NCBI RefSeq assembly: GCF_016909075.1
Contig: NZ_JAFBFC010000003.1
Coordinates: 124,001 to 188,000 of the forward strand
Origin: Priestia iocasae
Lineage (GTDB): Bacteria > Bacillota > Bacilli > Bacillales > Bacillaceae_H
Length of the DNA stretch: 64,000 nucleotides
Direction: 5' to 3'
Below, one piece after another: positions 9,690-17,860 of the stretch. Every line of letters starts with the position of its first letter. Within the stretch, counting starts at the first letter, position 1. The position numbers were made by a program, and so were the translations under genes. The notes beneath the pieces are model-generated. The model did no database searches, was not told the origin of the DNA, and saw only the letters and a list, made by a program, of their open reading frames with translations.

Positions 9690-11630
9690 TTATGGAAACG
9701 GATGTGGATGTGCATTGAGCTGATCGAATGTCAGTGGCTGCTTCGTATACCCAAGTTCCATCGGCACGCGAAGCACTCTCTCCAATCCAGTTATTCTCGT
9801 AAGATGATGTCCGAATGTCATGGGTAACATCCCTGGAATTAACACCTTCACGCAATACAGTCCGTTTCGTTTTGTTTCTTCTGTCGACTGATCGACCACA
9901 ATCACATCGAGGTTTAATTGACGAAACTTCTGAAGAAGGTCCTTCAGATCATTGGTCAAATCTGAATGAGGAGACTTCCAGTTGAATTCCTCTTCAAATG
10001 ATCGCAGCGGACGATTATCATCTAGCAAAAACTGCAGGCGCTCTTGTGCTTGTGGCAATCCGTACAGCATGCCATGATCATCCATTTTCTGTACCAACGA
10101 AGGATTTTGAAGCATTTTTACAAACTCCTCTTCGTTTGTCTCTAACTTCTCATCAAGTGTAAGCATCATCGCAGCCAATTCATGAATCGAGCTTTTCACG
10201 GCCCGTACTGGATCTAGATGAGCACCTGCTGCACAGATAATATTCAGTCCTTTTTTCTTCCTGTTTTTTGCCATCGCCCAAACACTTGGAATTCCGTGTT
10301 CCATTGTGGAGTTATAAACATGCACATCATATCCTCCCACAGCCCGTACACGGTCAATCATCAATTGTAATTCTTGATCGTTCGCTGAATAAGGGTCAAG
10401 ACGAGGGAGTGGTAATTTTGCATACCAAGTCATGAGGAACGAATCACGTTCCACGACTTCCAACATACCGTAGAAAATCGCTTCTTCTAAACTCCCTCCT
10501 AATGCACATCCGTTAGAAGTTTCATAGACAAACCCTGGTTCACACCCTAAGCTGTAATAAGCAAGCAACTCAGGAACCAAGATTGGACGCTTCTGTAAAA
10601 ATGAATATCCCCATACCCATTTTATCGAACGGTCGGGATCAAATGATTCAAATGGAAAATCAGGACGTGCATATTGTTCCTTCGCATGAACTCCTACCTT
10701 AATCGGATTGAGAGCTTGATCTCTTAAATTACGGTAACTATCATACACCATTGTCCGCTTTCCACGAGGCTTCATCCCGCAGGAGCGCTCCAATCCTTCT
10801 AAAATGGCCGTTAACTCGCTTGTCGCGTATGAATGAGTCCTCCCTGCTACTCCCTCATCCCCTGAGAATAATGGCAAGTTGACTCCTACATCAGCAAAAG
10901 GCGGTATAAGGTCATTCATTTTACCATTAAAAATACCCGTCCGATAATCCAGATAATCGTTAACAAGAACTTGATTCAAATCATCAATTGAACGGCAGCG
11001 ATAACTATCGTTTATTTTAGGGCTTGGTTTTAGTGAAATGTTGGCGGAGGTCGGTAAATCGTCAGGTAATTCACTACAAACTTCACATAACGGATCAGGT
11101 AGAAACGTGTGCCATGAGCTCTTCAATGTTCTCAAATTGATGAAACATACTCTTCCTTTCGAATAGACCTCATCACCTTGCAAGATCCTCTGCACTTCTG
11201 CCACAAGCAGGTAAGCGATTTGCAGCACCCCCGTGCTTGATGCCCAGGCGTCATGTGACAGTCCTCCGTCTGCAGCTAACCTCTGTTGCAACCTCCACAT
11301 CTCTTTACGGTCACGTCCTGCCATGAGACGTCGCATATCCACACATTGCGAACAGCCCGGTGTATCCGAGCAAACCAGCGGTCCCACTACTCCTTCTCCA
11401 AATGAAACAAAACCTCGTAGCCAACGAATGCCGCTTGAACGTAACACCTCTTCCGCTTTTTGATGGATGGCAGGATTCCAAGCATCATGTAACACTAAAA
11501 CCAAATCAGTCGATTGAGGGACTTCTCTCCCAAAATCAAGATGACGGGCTACCTCGTATTGAGCTGACAACTCTGCACATACTTTGTCAGCTAACCTTCC
11601 TTCTCCGATCACCACTATGGCTGCACTCAC
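9690..11630 (-). CDS. TOMM cyclodehydratase, fused E1-like/YcaO (SagC-SagD type)
   Basis: 646 residues. The N-terminal third is an E1/ThiF-like docking domain starting IVVIGEGRLADKV, with paired CxxC motifs (GCSQC and CEVC) that would hold a zinc ion. From about residue 200 on it is a YcaO domain: EGLERSCGMKPRG, then NGCALGGSLEEAIFYG and EVVERDSFLMTWY, which belong to the ATP/Mg-binding core, and a proline-rich end HPHPFP matching the C-terminal PxPxP-like tail that YcaO cyclodehydratases use in catalysis. It would phosphorylate backbone amides and cyclise Cys/Ser of the precursor. The GTG start overlaps the upstream stop by one base (TAGTG), with a perfect AGGAGGTG ahead, so the two enzymes are translationally coupled. 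Confidence 0.92.
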   Translation of the reverse strand: MSAAIVVIGEGRLADKVCAELSAQYEVARHLDFGREVPQSTDLVLVLHDAWNPAIHQKAEEVLRSSGIRWLRGFVSFGEGVVGPLVCSDTPGCSQCVDMRRLMAGRDRKEMWRLQQRLAADGGLSHDAWASSTGVLQIAYLLVAEVQRILQGDEVYSKGRVCFINLRTLKSSWHTFLPDPLCEVCSELPDDLPTSANISLKPSPKINDSYRCRSIDDLNQVLVNDYLDYRTGIFNGKMNDLIPPFADVGVNLPLFSGDEGVAGRTHSYATSELTAILEGLERSCGMKPRGKRTMVYDSYRNLRDQALNPIKVGVHAKEQYARPDFPFESFDPDRSIKWVWGYSFLQKRPILVPELLAYYSLGCEPGFVYETSNGCALGGSLEEAIFYGMLEVVERDSFLMTWYAKLPLPRLDPYSANDQELQLMIDRVRAVGGYDVHVYNSTMEHGIPSVWAMAKNRKKKGLNIICAAGAHLDPVRAVKSSIHELAAMMLTLDEKLETNEEEFVKMLQNPSLVQKMDDHGMLYGLPQAQERLQFLLDDNRPLRSFEEEFNWKSPHSDLTNDLKDLLQKFRQLNLDVIVVDQSTEETKRNGLYCVKVLIPGMLPMTFGHHLTRITGLERVLRVPMELGYTKQPLTFDQLNAHPHPFP

Positions 11631-13570
11631 TAGGATTCCACCTCCTGTAGCAACATTCCATACACACCCACCAGTTTCTTATTTAAAAATGGTTCCAAGG
11701 CTAGTTCAAACAACAAAATTCGCTTTCGGTTCTGTTCTAAGATTTTCATGGCAGACTGCAAGATTTCAGACTGTGATTGTTCTTCACTTTTACCGATGAC
11801 CATACTTTGTCGTAGGTTATCCTTTAAAACAATAGACGAACGCTCTAACCCTTCTGTCCCTTGATTTCCTCCATTCATCAGTGCCTGTTGTAACGCTTTT
11901 TGCAACGCCATTGTTGTAGTTAAACCGACACTGCCGTACCAGCGATTATTCGTACCGACCCATACTACAGGAAATCCATCTACTTCCTTACCTAAGCCGA
12001 TGATTGGTTCTTCCTGGATTGTTGTTAATGCTCGTAAATAATACTGACAACGTTCATCTTCTACATCACTTACATCTACCTGAGAAACAACAACTTTTTC
12101 ATCCATCAGCTGTTTCGTTAGTTCCTTTGTTAAACACTTTTGCAATCCTCGACAAGTACCTTCAACGATTGTTTCTCCAGCACCGACACCAATCAATTCT
12201 TTCGATTCTACCATGCTCTTCTCTGCTTTCCCTTGTGGAGGAACGAGCACATCGATTATTCGAGACGCATACGCTTCAATTCCAGATAAACCTGCTTCTT
12301 TCCTTGCATGTTCATGCGTCAACTCTGTACATATCATGCTCGGTAACAGCTCTGCTGGTCCTTCTGATAATGGATCAACAACCTGTACGCGGCACTGTGC
12401 TAACGGTAACTGTTTTAAATCCTCTTCCTCTAAAACATGAAAAACACCTGATTCCGCTGATGTTAAGTGACTAAAGTACAGCAGAAGCTGACCCAATTCT
12501 TCTCCACCAGAATCGCGGTTGAGCTGCAAATCGATTTGTTGAATCCATTCAACAGATGCACATCTAGTCACGAGCGGATGAGGCATAAACGAATGCCAAT
12601 TGCCTTCTAACCTATCGAGATTAAGCAGGAAGAATTCATTCTTCTCATCTACTTTAGTAACTCCCGTGATGCTTTTAAACAATTCAAACACGATAACATT
12701 TGCCAACATCGCTCCAGCTATGGGAGTGAAATCTGATAATTGTTCGTCATCACAAAAGACGGATTGATGGATGCTGCGCCAAGCAGACTCCCAACATCCT
12801 TTAGAATCCGGATGAACGAGAGGACCTGCCATCCCTACTGAATTCAGAAAGATAGCAGGCAGTAACTGCTTGTTCTCTTCTCTGCAAATCTTGTGAAGAG
12901 CTCTTAGCTCCTCGAGATTTCCTTTTTGTGATACATATAAAATGCAATCAAACGACTGCACGACCTCTCGCCAAGATTGTTCGCTCTCTTCTTTCAAGGT
13001 TATTTCCTCTACCGCTACGTCAGAATCCGTTTTACAAGCATGTACCACCAATTCTTCTAATCGTCTCCTATTGGTTGGTACTTCATCTGTTAGTAGGACA
13101 TGAAACTTAGGTAATCCCGACTCAATCAATGACGAAACTAACGACACAAAAAAAGGGCCAGAGCCAATTGCTAACACGTTGGCCTGTCGATAGGTTTGAA
13201 AACGAAACGCAGCCGAGTCCACTAAATTTTCTAAAAAACCAATTTGAGAAGCGTACGTTTCCAGAACATGATCTGTTAAATTATGAGGGCGGTCTTGGCT
13301 TACATCTTGAACAAATCCGTTTTGATAAAGAGCTTGTGCGATTTCATACACACGATCTCGATACGGACCTGGCAGTTCGTTTGTCAAATCTCCTAATGTG
13401 TATTCCCCATTAAACATAGGGAGCAGCTTGTTAACCCATTGATCTACCGCACTACCTTGCATATGGAACGAGCTTGCATTATTTCGAAAATACACACCTC
13501 TGTTTGGATCAGGGAGAAAAAAAGTGTCTCTTTTTACTTTCAACCGCATAGAAGAGTTCAAATTTGTCAT
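11630..13570 (-). CDS. Thiazole-containing bacteriocin maturation protein (ThiF-like)
   Basis: 646 residues. Seen: an N-terminal winged-helix-like segment (residues about 1-95, KRDTFFLPDPNRGVYFRN… GPYRDRVYEIAQALYQNGFV) resembling a RiPP recognition element, then a Rossmann region (VLAIGSGPFFVSLVSSLIESGLP) of the E1/ThiF class and a long alpha/beta C-terminal half. This build matches the putative thiazole-bacteriocin maturation protein that accompanies heterocycloanthracin-type clusters. It probably binds the leader peptide and presents the precursor to the YcaO enzyme; no catalytic cysteine is evident. RBS AGGAGGAGCGG just ahead of the ATG. It is first after the precursor and separated from it by a hairpin. 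Confidence 0.88.
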   Translation of the reverse strand: MTNLNSSMRLKVKRDTFFLPDPNRGVYFRNNASSFHMQGSAVDQWVNKLLPMFNGEYTLGDLTNELPGPYRDRVYEIAQALYQNGFVQDVSQDRPHNLTDHVLETYASQIGFLENLVDSAAFRFQTYRQANVLAIGSGPFFVSLVSSLIESGLPKFHVLLTDEVPTNRRRLEELVVHACKTDSDVAVEEITLKEESEQSWREVVQSFDCILYVSQKGNLEELRALHKICREENKQLLPAIFLNSVGMAGPLVHPDSKGCWESAWRSIHQSVFCDDEQLSDFTPIAGAMLANVIVFELFKSITGVTKVDEKNEFFLLNLDRLEGNWHSFMPHPLVTRCASVEWIQQIDLQLNRDSGGEELGQLLLYFSHLTSAESGVFHVLEEEDLKQLPLAQCRVQVVDPLSEGPAELLPSMICTELTHEHARKEAGLSGIEAYASRIIDVLVPPQGKAEKSMVESKELIGVGAGETIVEGTCRGLQKCLTKELTKQLMDEKVVVSQVDVSDVEDERCQYYLRALTTIQEEPIIGLGKEVDGFPVVWVGTNNRWYGSVGLTTTMALQKALQQALMNGGNQGTEGLERSSIVLKDNLRQSMVIGKSEEQSQSEILQSAMKILEQNRKRILLFELALEPFLNKKLVGVYGMLLQEVES

Positions 13571-13672
13571 TCCGCTCCTCCTTATCCATGAGCTTCCCTT
13601 ACATCTACTGCAATGTTTTCTATCTCCATTTCTATCCTATGTATCGTAATTTGTCTCTTATGTCTTATCTAT

Positions 13673-13711
13673 AGAGAAAAACCCCTGCCACTCATACAGG
13701 GGATTTTCTCT
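13673..13711 (-). terminator. Leaky terminator between TOMM precursor and enzymes
   Basis: The inverted repeat has a GC-rich core CCCCTG / CAGGGG flanked by pairing AGAGAAAA / TTTTCTCT arms and a 9-nt loop. It lies 35 bases after the precursor stop and about 100 bases before the maturation gene, with no visible promoter between. In RiPP operons such a hairpin commonly gives high precursor and low enzyme mRNA through partial read-through; here that is inferred. Confidence 0.75.
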
Positions 13712-13745
13712 ATTCATACCTACATTTTTCATACTCAATCTAGGA

Positions 13746-14090
13746 TCATGAACCTCCGCAACGGCCACCGCAATTGCCGCCACAACGTCCGCCACAATTA
13801 CCGCCACAGCGCCCACCGCAATTGCCACCACAACGTCCGCCACAATTACCGCCACAACGCCCACCACAATTGCCGCCACATTGGAAACAATTAAAGCAGT
13901 TAAAACAGCTAAAGCAGCTAAAACAACTAAAGCAGCTAAAGCACCGAAAGATTAATCCAATTTGTCGATTCTGATCGGTATAGTATTGATTTGGATCGGT
14001 ATAGTATTGATTTGCATCCCAAGGAATCGCCTGGTTTGCCTGGAAATCTCCAATATTCAACTGTTGAAGTTCATTTTGAAAATGATTCAC
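13746..14090 (-). CDS. TOMM precursor, heterocycloanthracin/sonorensin family
   Basis: 114 residues. Seen: a leader of about 49 residues (starting MNHFQNELQQLNIGDFQ, the family's typical opening) and a core of 65 residues made of two repeat types: seven Cys-Phe-X triplets (X = Ser x4, Asn x2, Gln) at residues 50-70, then eleven Cys-Gly-Gly-X quartets (Asn/Arg alternating, last Ser) at 71-114. That gives 18 core cysteines for heterocyclisation, plus four Ser in the triplet part. GTG start with GGAGGT eight bases ahead; the ATG nearer the RBS is out of frame. The leader holds a duplicated NQYYTDx heptad. Neighbouring maturation genes make the assignment firm; spore-coat-like CGG repeats were the alternative. 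Antibacterial activity is expected by family, not shown. Confidence 0.9.
   Translation of the reverse strand: MNHFQNELQQLNIGDFQANQAIPWDANQYYTDPNQYYTDQNRQIGLIFRCFSCFSCFSCFSCFNCFNCFQCGGNCGGRCGGNCGGRCGGNCGGRCGGNCGGRCGGNCGGRCGGS
13749..13943 (-). repeat. Tandem repeats encoding the TOMM core
   Basis: Eleven 12-bp units (13749-13880), alternating so that the true period is 24 bp, code for CGGN/CGGR. They are followed by seven 9-bp units (13881-13943) coding for CFS/CFN/CFQ. The units differ mostly at silent positions. Such arrays change copy number by slippage, so core length probably varies among strains. Confidence 0.95.
13971..14012 (-). repeat. 21-bp direct duplication in the precursor leader
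   Basis: Two adjacent 21-bp copies, almost identical at the DNA level, encode NQYYTDP and NQYYTDQ (residues 27-33 and 34-40). The near identity points to a recent in-frame duplication just before the core. Confidence 0.9.
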
Positions 14091-14377
14091 GTTTCATACC
14101 TCCGTCTTTAAAGTAACAAGCTCTCTGCATTACCCAAAAAGCAATAAGCAAAAAAGGAACTGTATGGCAAGAATTTTCACCAACATTTCGAATACTCTAC
14201 TCCACAAAATATGAACCCTGCTTGGGCATTGTTACTGATTCAAGAACGAATGTTGTGGCTATTTATAATTGTTGACGAACTCCTGTTACTAAGAGAATCG
14301 CAATAGCCAAAAGAAAATAAAAAAAGCATGAACCGCTTCTCTTTCAGCAATCCACACTTCTCTATCTTCTTCTCTTT

Positions 14378-14644
14378 TTAACTTCTTTTTCGTTTTCGAG
14401 GTGCTTTTTTCTTTCTTTTTGGGGTAATAAAAACCAAAAAGAGAGAAGAAACAACTAAAAACGAGAGAAGATACATCACACTTTTGTAGTCTTTCTCTAT
14501 CACCATTTGGATGAGTGTATAAGTGATCACCCCTAATCCTGCGGTGATGGCCGCTACCTTCCACAAGGCCGTCCCGACAATGACGATAATCCCAACAATT
14601 AGCAGAACAATCAAACCGCGCTCTTTCCACTTTTCTCTGTCCAT
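14378..14644 (-). CDS. Small membrane protein, paralogue of the 4.7-kb gene
   Basis: 88 residues. Seen: MDREKWKERG, then hydrophobic segments at about residues 10-26, 30-45 and 55-73, and a strongly basic tail ITPKRKKKAPRKRKRS. It is clearly homologous to the protein at 4723-5064 (shared IVGTALWK, DYKSVMYLLSFLVVS, ITPK). RBS GGGAGAGGTGCG before the ATG. It lies about 290 bases upstream of the TOMM precursor on the same strand, so it could share the transcript and serve as immunity or as an unrelated membrane protein. I cannot distinguish these. No transporter is present in the TOMM cluster, which makes a small membrane protein there more interesting. Confidence 0.75.
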   Translation of the reverse strand: MDREKWKERGLIVLLIVGIIVIVGTALWKVAAITAGLGVITYTLIQMVIEKDYKSVMYLLSFLVVSSLFLVFITPKRKKKAPRKRKRS

Positions 14645-14740
14645 CGCACCTCTCCCGCCCTTTCACACTAGTGAAACCCTACAATCTCTTCAATTCTTAT
14701 AGCAATTTCTACGACCGACTCACCTGTTTTCACAAAAAAA

Positions 14741-14766
14741 GCTTAGGAACATCTTGATTCCTAAGC
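14741..14766 (-). terminator. Terminator of the mutS2-like/GNAT operon
   Basis: Nine-bp stem (GCTTAGGAA / TTCCTAAGC) with an 8-nt loop followed on the minus strand by seven T's, 13 bases after the GNAT stop codon. Confidence 0.85.
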
Positions 14767-14778
14767 AATGCGTTTAAG

Positions 14779-15291
14779 CTAAAAAGCGTCCGAATAGGCC
14801 ACAACCCCACTTACACCATCCAAACGTCCTTTCCCTAACTCCTTTACCATAAACAACTCATCCGCTACCTCAAACGGTGCTTCAATTTTATACTTCGACG
14901 CACGTTCAAAGCCAAACTTCGAATAATAAGTAGGGTGACCAAGTACAATCATCGATCCGAATCCTAATTGAGCCGAGACGTTTAAACCGTGCTCGATTAA
15001 TTTCTTCCCAATCTCTCTTTTTTGATAAGCTGGAAGCACGGACACTGGCGCAAGAGCGAGTGTTTCTACTCGCTCTTTGCCAATGTAGGCTTTCGTTACT
15101 AACAAATGTCCAACGATGTTTCCGTCTTGTTCGTATACAAGAGACAGCTCGGGAATCCATTCCTTGCACTTTCGCAGCCGCTTGACGAGTTCGTGCTCCG
15201 TTTGATCACTAAACGGTAGGTCTTTAAAGGCTTGTTTGATGACAGAATCAATTACTTCAATATCGCTTTTCTGTTCAATTCGAATGCTCAT
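14779..15291 (-). CDS. GNAT N-acetyltransferase, YhbS type
   Basis: 170 residues, single GNAT fold. Seen: MSIRIEQKSDIEVIDSVI opening strand and helix, VGHLLVTKAYIG, the acetyl-CoA pyrophosphate-binding stretch LAPVSVLPAYQKREIGKKLIEHG (R/QxxGxG/A-type loop), and LGHPTYYSKFGFERAS, the turn usual in YhbS-type enzymes. Substrate unknown. Its ATG overlaps the stop of the upstream MutS2-like gene by four bases (ATGA), with AAAGGAGAAAA ahead, so the two are co-translated. Confidence 0.88.
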   Translation of the reverse strand: MSIRIEQKSDIEVIDSVIKQAFKDLPFSDQTEHELVKRLRKCKEWIPELSLVYEQDGNIVGHLLVTKAYIGKERVETLALAPVSVLPAYQKREIGKKLIEHGLNVSAQLGFGSMIVLGHPTYYSKFGFERASKYKIEAPFEVADELFMVKELGKGRLDGVSGVVAYSDAF

Positions 15292-17201
15292 GAGTGGTTT
15301 TCTCCTTTTCGCTGCCTCATTTCTTTTTCAACCTTCTTTATCGCTTTTTTTGAGCCACGGTCGAAGTCATGCTGCATTTTCCGTTCTTTGAAAGAAACAA
15401 ATAATGTGTTCAAGTCATAATCAGGTGGATACAGCTCGCTTGCTGAAAGTTCAAGCGCAATGCGCTTCACGTTTACTTCTTTAAACGCTTCTTTGTAAAA
15501 GACGGTGACATTATTGTAGCTGTCTACCTTTTTATAAATAAGCGCTGATTCTTGTTCATCTAGTAGCTTTACTTTATCGCCTACTTCATAATCGGCGTAC
15601 GTTTCTTTCTTCGTTTCCACTACTTTTGGCTTTCGTTTTTTACTTTCATCAACAGTGTCTAGGTTATAAGCTTTGTGCTCCATGTACGTTTTTGCTCGTT
15701 CGATGATGGAGTCACTGATGTTCATTTTTTTCGAAATCCAAAGAGCGTTGCTGTCACCTGATGTGCCGATTAATAGCTGATACAGCGGTTCTAGTGTTTC
15801 ACTATTAAACTTCATCGCTGCGTTCATGAAGTCTGGATGCATTTCTGAAAAGCGCTTAATTTCCCCGTAGTGTGTAGTCGCAACGGTGATGCAGCCTTTT
15901 TGGTAAAACTCTTCAATGATTGCAATCGCAAGGGCCGCTCCTTCGTTCGGTTCTGTTCCGCTTCCGATTTCGTCAAATAAAAGCAAGGTGCGGTGATTGG
16001 CACTCATTAAAATATCAGCCATGTTTTTCATATGTGATGAAAACGTACTTAGTGCGTTTTCAATGCTTTGATGGTCTCCAATATCAACAAAGATGCGCTC
16101 AAATAAGGAGATAGCCGTTTCTTCCTTCGCTTCCACATGAAAGCCTGACATCGTCGCAAGCGTTAGAAGTCCAATCGTTTTCAGAACAACAGTTTTTCCA
16201 CCAGCGTTGGGTCCGGTAATGATCAGTCCACGGTAATCTTCACCAATCGTAAAATCAAGCGGGACGACGTTACCTGGTAGAAGCGGATGCTTCCCACCAA
16301 CAATGTTCACATAGCCGTGGTCATTAACCTGTGGCTCAATGCCGTCAATGCTTCGGCTATACTTTCCTTTGGCGAACACCATGTCATACTGTGCAATCAG
16401 TTCGACGTTGACGTTTAGTTTTGCGATTTGTTCCATGATCATGCCGGATAACGTCGCAAGAATTTGATATTCTTCCACCGCTTCTTCTGCTTTTAACATT
16501 GCGAGTTCATTGTTTAATTTCGCAACGGCTGCTGGCTCGATAAATACCGTTGAGCCTTTACCTGATGCTTCTACAATCGTTCCTTGTACATGCTTTTTAT
16601 ACGAAGCTTTAATGGGAATCGTGTAGCGATCGTCTTTTTTACTAATGAAAAACTCTTGAATGTAGTCTTTATTGGCACTGCTTCGTAAAAATTTCAGCAA
16701 GCGCTCTTGAATGTTTGCTTCCGTCGTTTCAATATGGCGACGAATTCGCTTCAATTCTTTACTTGCTTCTGAATCAACACGGTTGCCTTTAATTGATGCG
16801 TTAATTTCTTCTTCAATACTGCGCAGCTCCGTCATCGATTGTGCATACGACGACAGCATCGGTGCGAAAAATTCCTTTTCTAACATAAACGTCTTCATCC
16901 GACGACATCCTCGTAAAAAGTCAGACACATCCAGTAATTCACCTGGGTCTAGCAGAATTCCTTTTTCCACCTTTTTTACGATGCTTCCAATATTGGAAAT
17001 ACCGATTAACGGCACATGACTTTCTGCATCCAGCAAGCGTCTCGCCTCTGTTGTTTCACGCAAGCGCGTTTTAACAACGTTTAGCGCTGAGCTTGGTTGT
17101 AAGCGCTGAATTAATTCTTTGCCAAGTCCGCTAACACAGTGAGCCTTCACGCGTTCTTTTAATTCGTTATATTGTAGGGTTTCCATTGTCATTTCGTTCA
17201 T
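15288..17201 (-). CDS. MutS2-family ATPase without Smr domain
   Basis: 637 residues. Seen: N-terminal lever/clamp helices (TLQYNELKERVKAHCVSGLG start typical of MutS2), then an ABC-type ATPase with Walker A GPNAGGKTVVLKTIG near residue 335, signature-like ENALSTFSSHM, Walker B LLLFDEIGSGTEPNEGAAL and a switch histidine in TVATTHY. The canonical MutS2 is about 780 residues and ends in an Smr nuclease domain. This protein stops shortly after the coiled coil and a KOW-like segment (YEVGDKVKLLDEQESALIYKK) and has no Smr. It is therefore a shorter paralogue, of the type often labelled MutS2-like. A role on branched DNA or collided ribosomes is possible. RBS GAGGAGAAGAAACA before ATG. Confidence 0.88.
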   Translation of the reverse strand: MNEMTMETLQYNELKERVKAHCVSGLGKELIQRLQPSSALNVVKTRLRETTEARRLLDAESHVPLIGISNIGSIVKKVEKGILLDPGELLDVSDFLRGCRRMKTFMLEKEFFAPMLSSYAQSMTELRSIEEEINASIKGNRVDSEASKELKRIRRHIETTEANIQERLLKFLRSSANKDYIQEFFISKKDDRYTIPIKASYKKHVQGTIVEASGKGSTVFIEPAAVAKLNNELAMLKAEEAVEEYQILATLSGMIMEQIAKLNVNVELIAQYDMVFAKGKYSRSIDGIEPQVNDHGYVNIVGGKHPLLPGNVVPLDFTIGEDYRGLIITGPNAGGKTVVLKTIGLLTLATMSGFHVEAKEETAISLFERIFVDIGDHQSIENALSTFSSHMKNMADILMSANHRTLLLFDEIGSGTEPNEGAALAIAIIEEFYQKGCITVATTHYGEIKRFSEMHPDFMNAAMKFNSETLEPLYQLLIGTSGDSNALWISKKMNISDSIIERAKTYMEHKAYNLDTVDESKKRKPKVVETKKETYADYEVGDKVKLLDEQESALIYKKVDSYNNVTVFYKEAFKEVNVKRIALELSASELYPPDYDLNTLFVSFKERKMQHDFDRGSKKAIKKVEKEMRQRKGENHS

Positions 17202-17476
17202 TGTTTCTTCTCCTCACTATGGTTGTATTCATAATGAAGATACCTACTCAATGAGAAGTCAATGAGTATTCAATAAATCTGTACACCTAGGCGAATTCCT
17301 TTCTTAAGAGGTGAATGACATTCGCTTAGGGGAACCTTTGAAGAGAATTCAAATGGCTCATTAGATTTATCTATCTTTAGCTATCTTCATGAGTGCTACT
17401 CATTTTGACGTTGCTTTCTGTTCCTCAGTGAAACAGATTAAACAGCCTTTTATCATAAAATAGCCAAAATAACTAA

Positions 17477-17508
17477 AAAAGCTGCGGGAATAGATCCCAC
17501 AGCTTTCG
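17477..17508 (-). terminator. Orphan terminator past a decayed gene
   Basis: AAAGCTGTGGGA / TCCCGCAGCTTT stem (one wobble) followed by six T's on the minus strand. It lies directly after the remnant at 17514-17630 and not after any intact gene. Confidence 0.75.
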
Positions 17509-17513
17509 CACGT

Positions 17514-17630
17514 TTACAAGGCATAGATGTATCGCGAAATAAACGACAGCCGTCGCTTCGGATACGCTTTGTATGTGGTGTAGGTATCTTCATAGGTTCC
17601 TAAATGAATGTAGCACAAACGTAAGGGTCT
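17514..17630 (-). pseudogene. Possible remnant of an AP2/HNH-type endonuclease C-terminus
   Basis: A 38-codon open stretch with no start codon ends in TAA just before a terminator. It reads …YIHLGTYEDTYTTYKAYPK…, close to the KxIHLGxYxTxxEAxxAYxxA pattern of AP2 DNA-binding domains in phage HNH endonucleases. The upstream part is interrupted by stops. The rest of the 640-base gap (17202-17860) shows no other gene. Call is tentative, from the motif only. Confidence 0.35.
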
Positions 17631-17810
17631 TCATTATTTATTTTGAAAATGCCCTTTGTTTCGCTTATTCATTTAGTTAAATTTTTCCTATTTAGATACT
17701 ACCCCGCTCATAAAAGCACCTCGTCTAGTTTTGTCTTCGTCTCATTGACGTTTTCATTGATAGTGTCATCATACTAAATTTTATGTAAGATGTAAATAGA
17801 CACTTTAACA

Positions 17811-17836
17811 AAAAAGCCCTTGCACATGGCAAGAGC
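17811..17836 (-). terminator. Terminator of GNAT gene
   Basis: Eight-bp stem GCTCTTGC / GCAAGGGC (one G-U) with a 5-nt loop and six T's on the minus strand, 25 bases after the stop of the gene at 17861. Confidence 0.8.
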
Positions 17837-17860
17837 GTGTTCTCATTTCTTTATTTTTGT

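Noticed and set aside
13749-13943. Short regular repeats that might be a CRISPR array
   Set aside because: Units are 9-12 bp with no spacers and encode the bacteriocin core.
13774-13974. Plus-strand Pro-rich frame (PPQRPPQLPP repeats)
   Set aside because: It is the antisense image of the Cys-Gly-Gly repeat core; it has no RBS and exists only because the 12-bp repeats lack stops.
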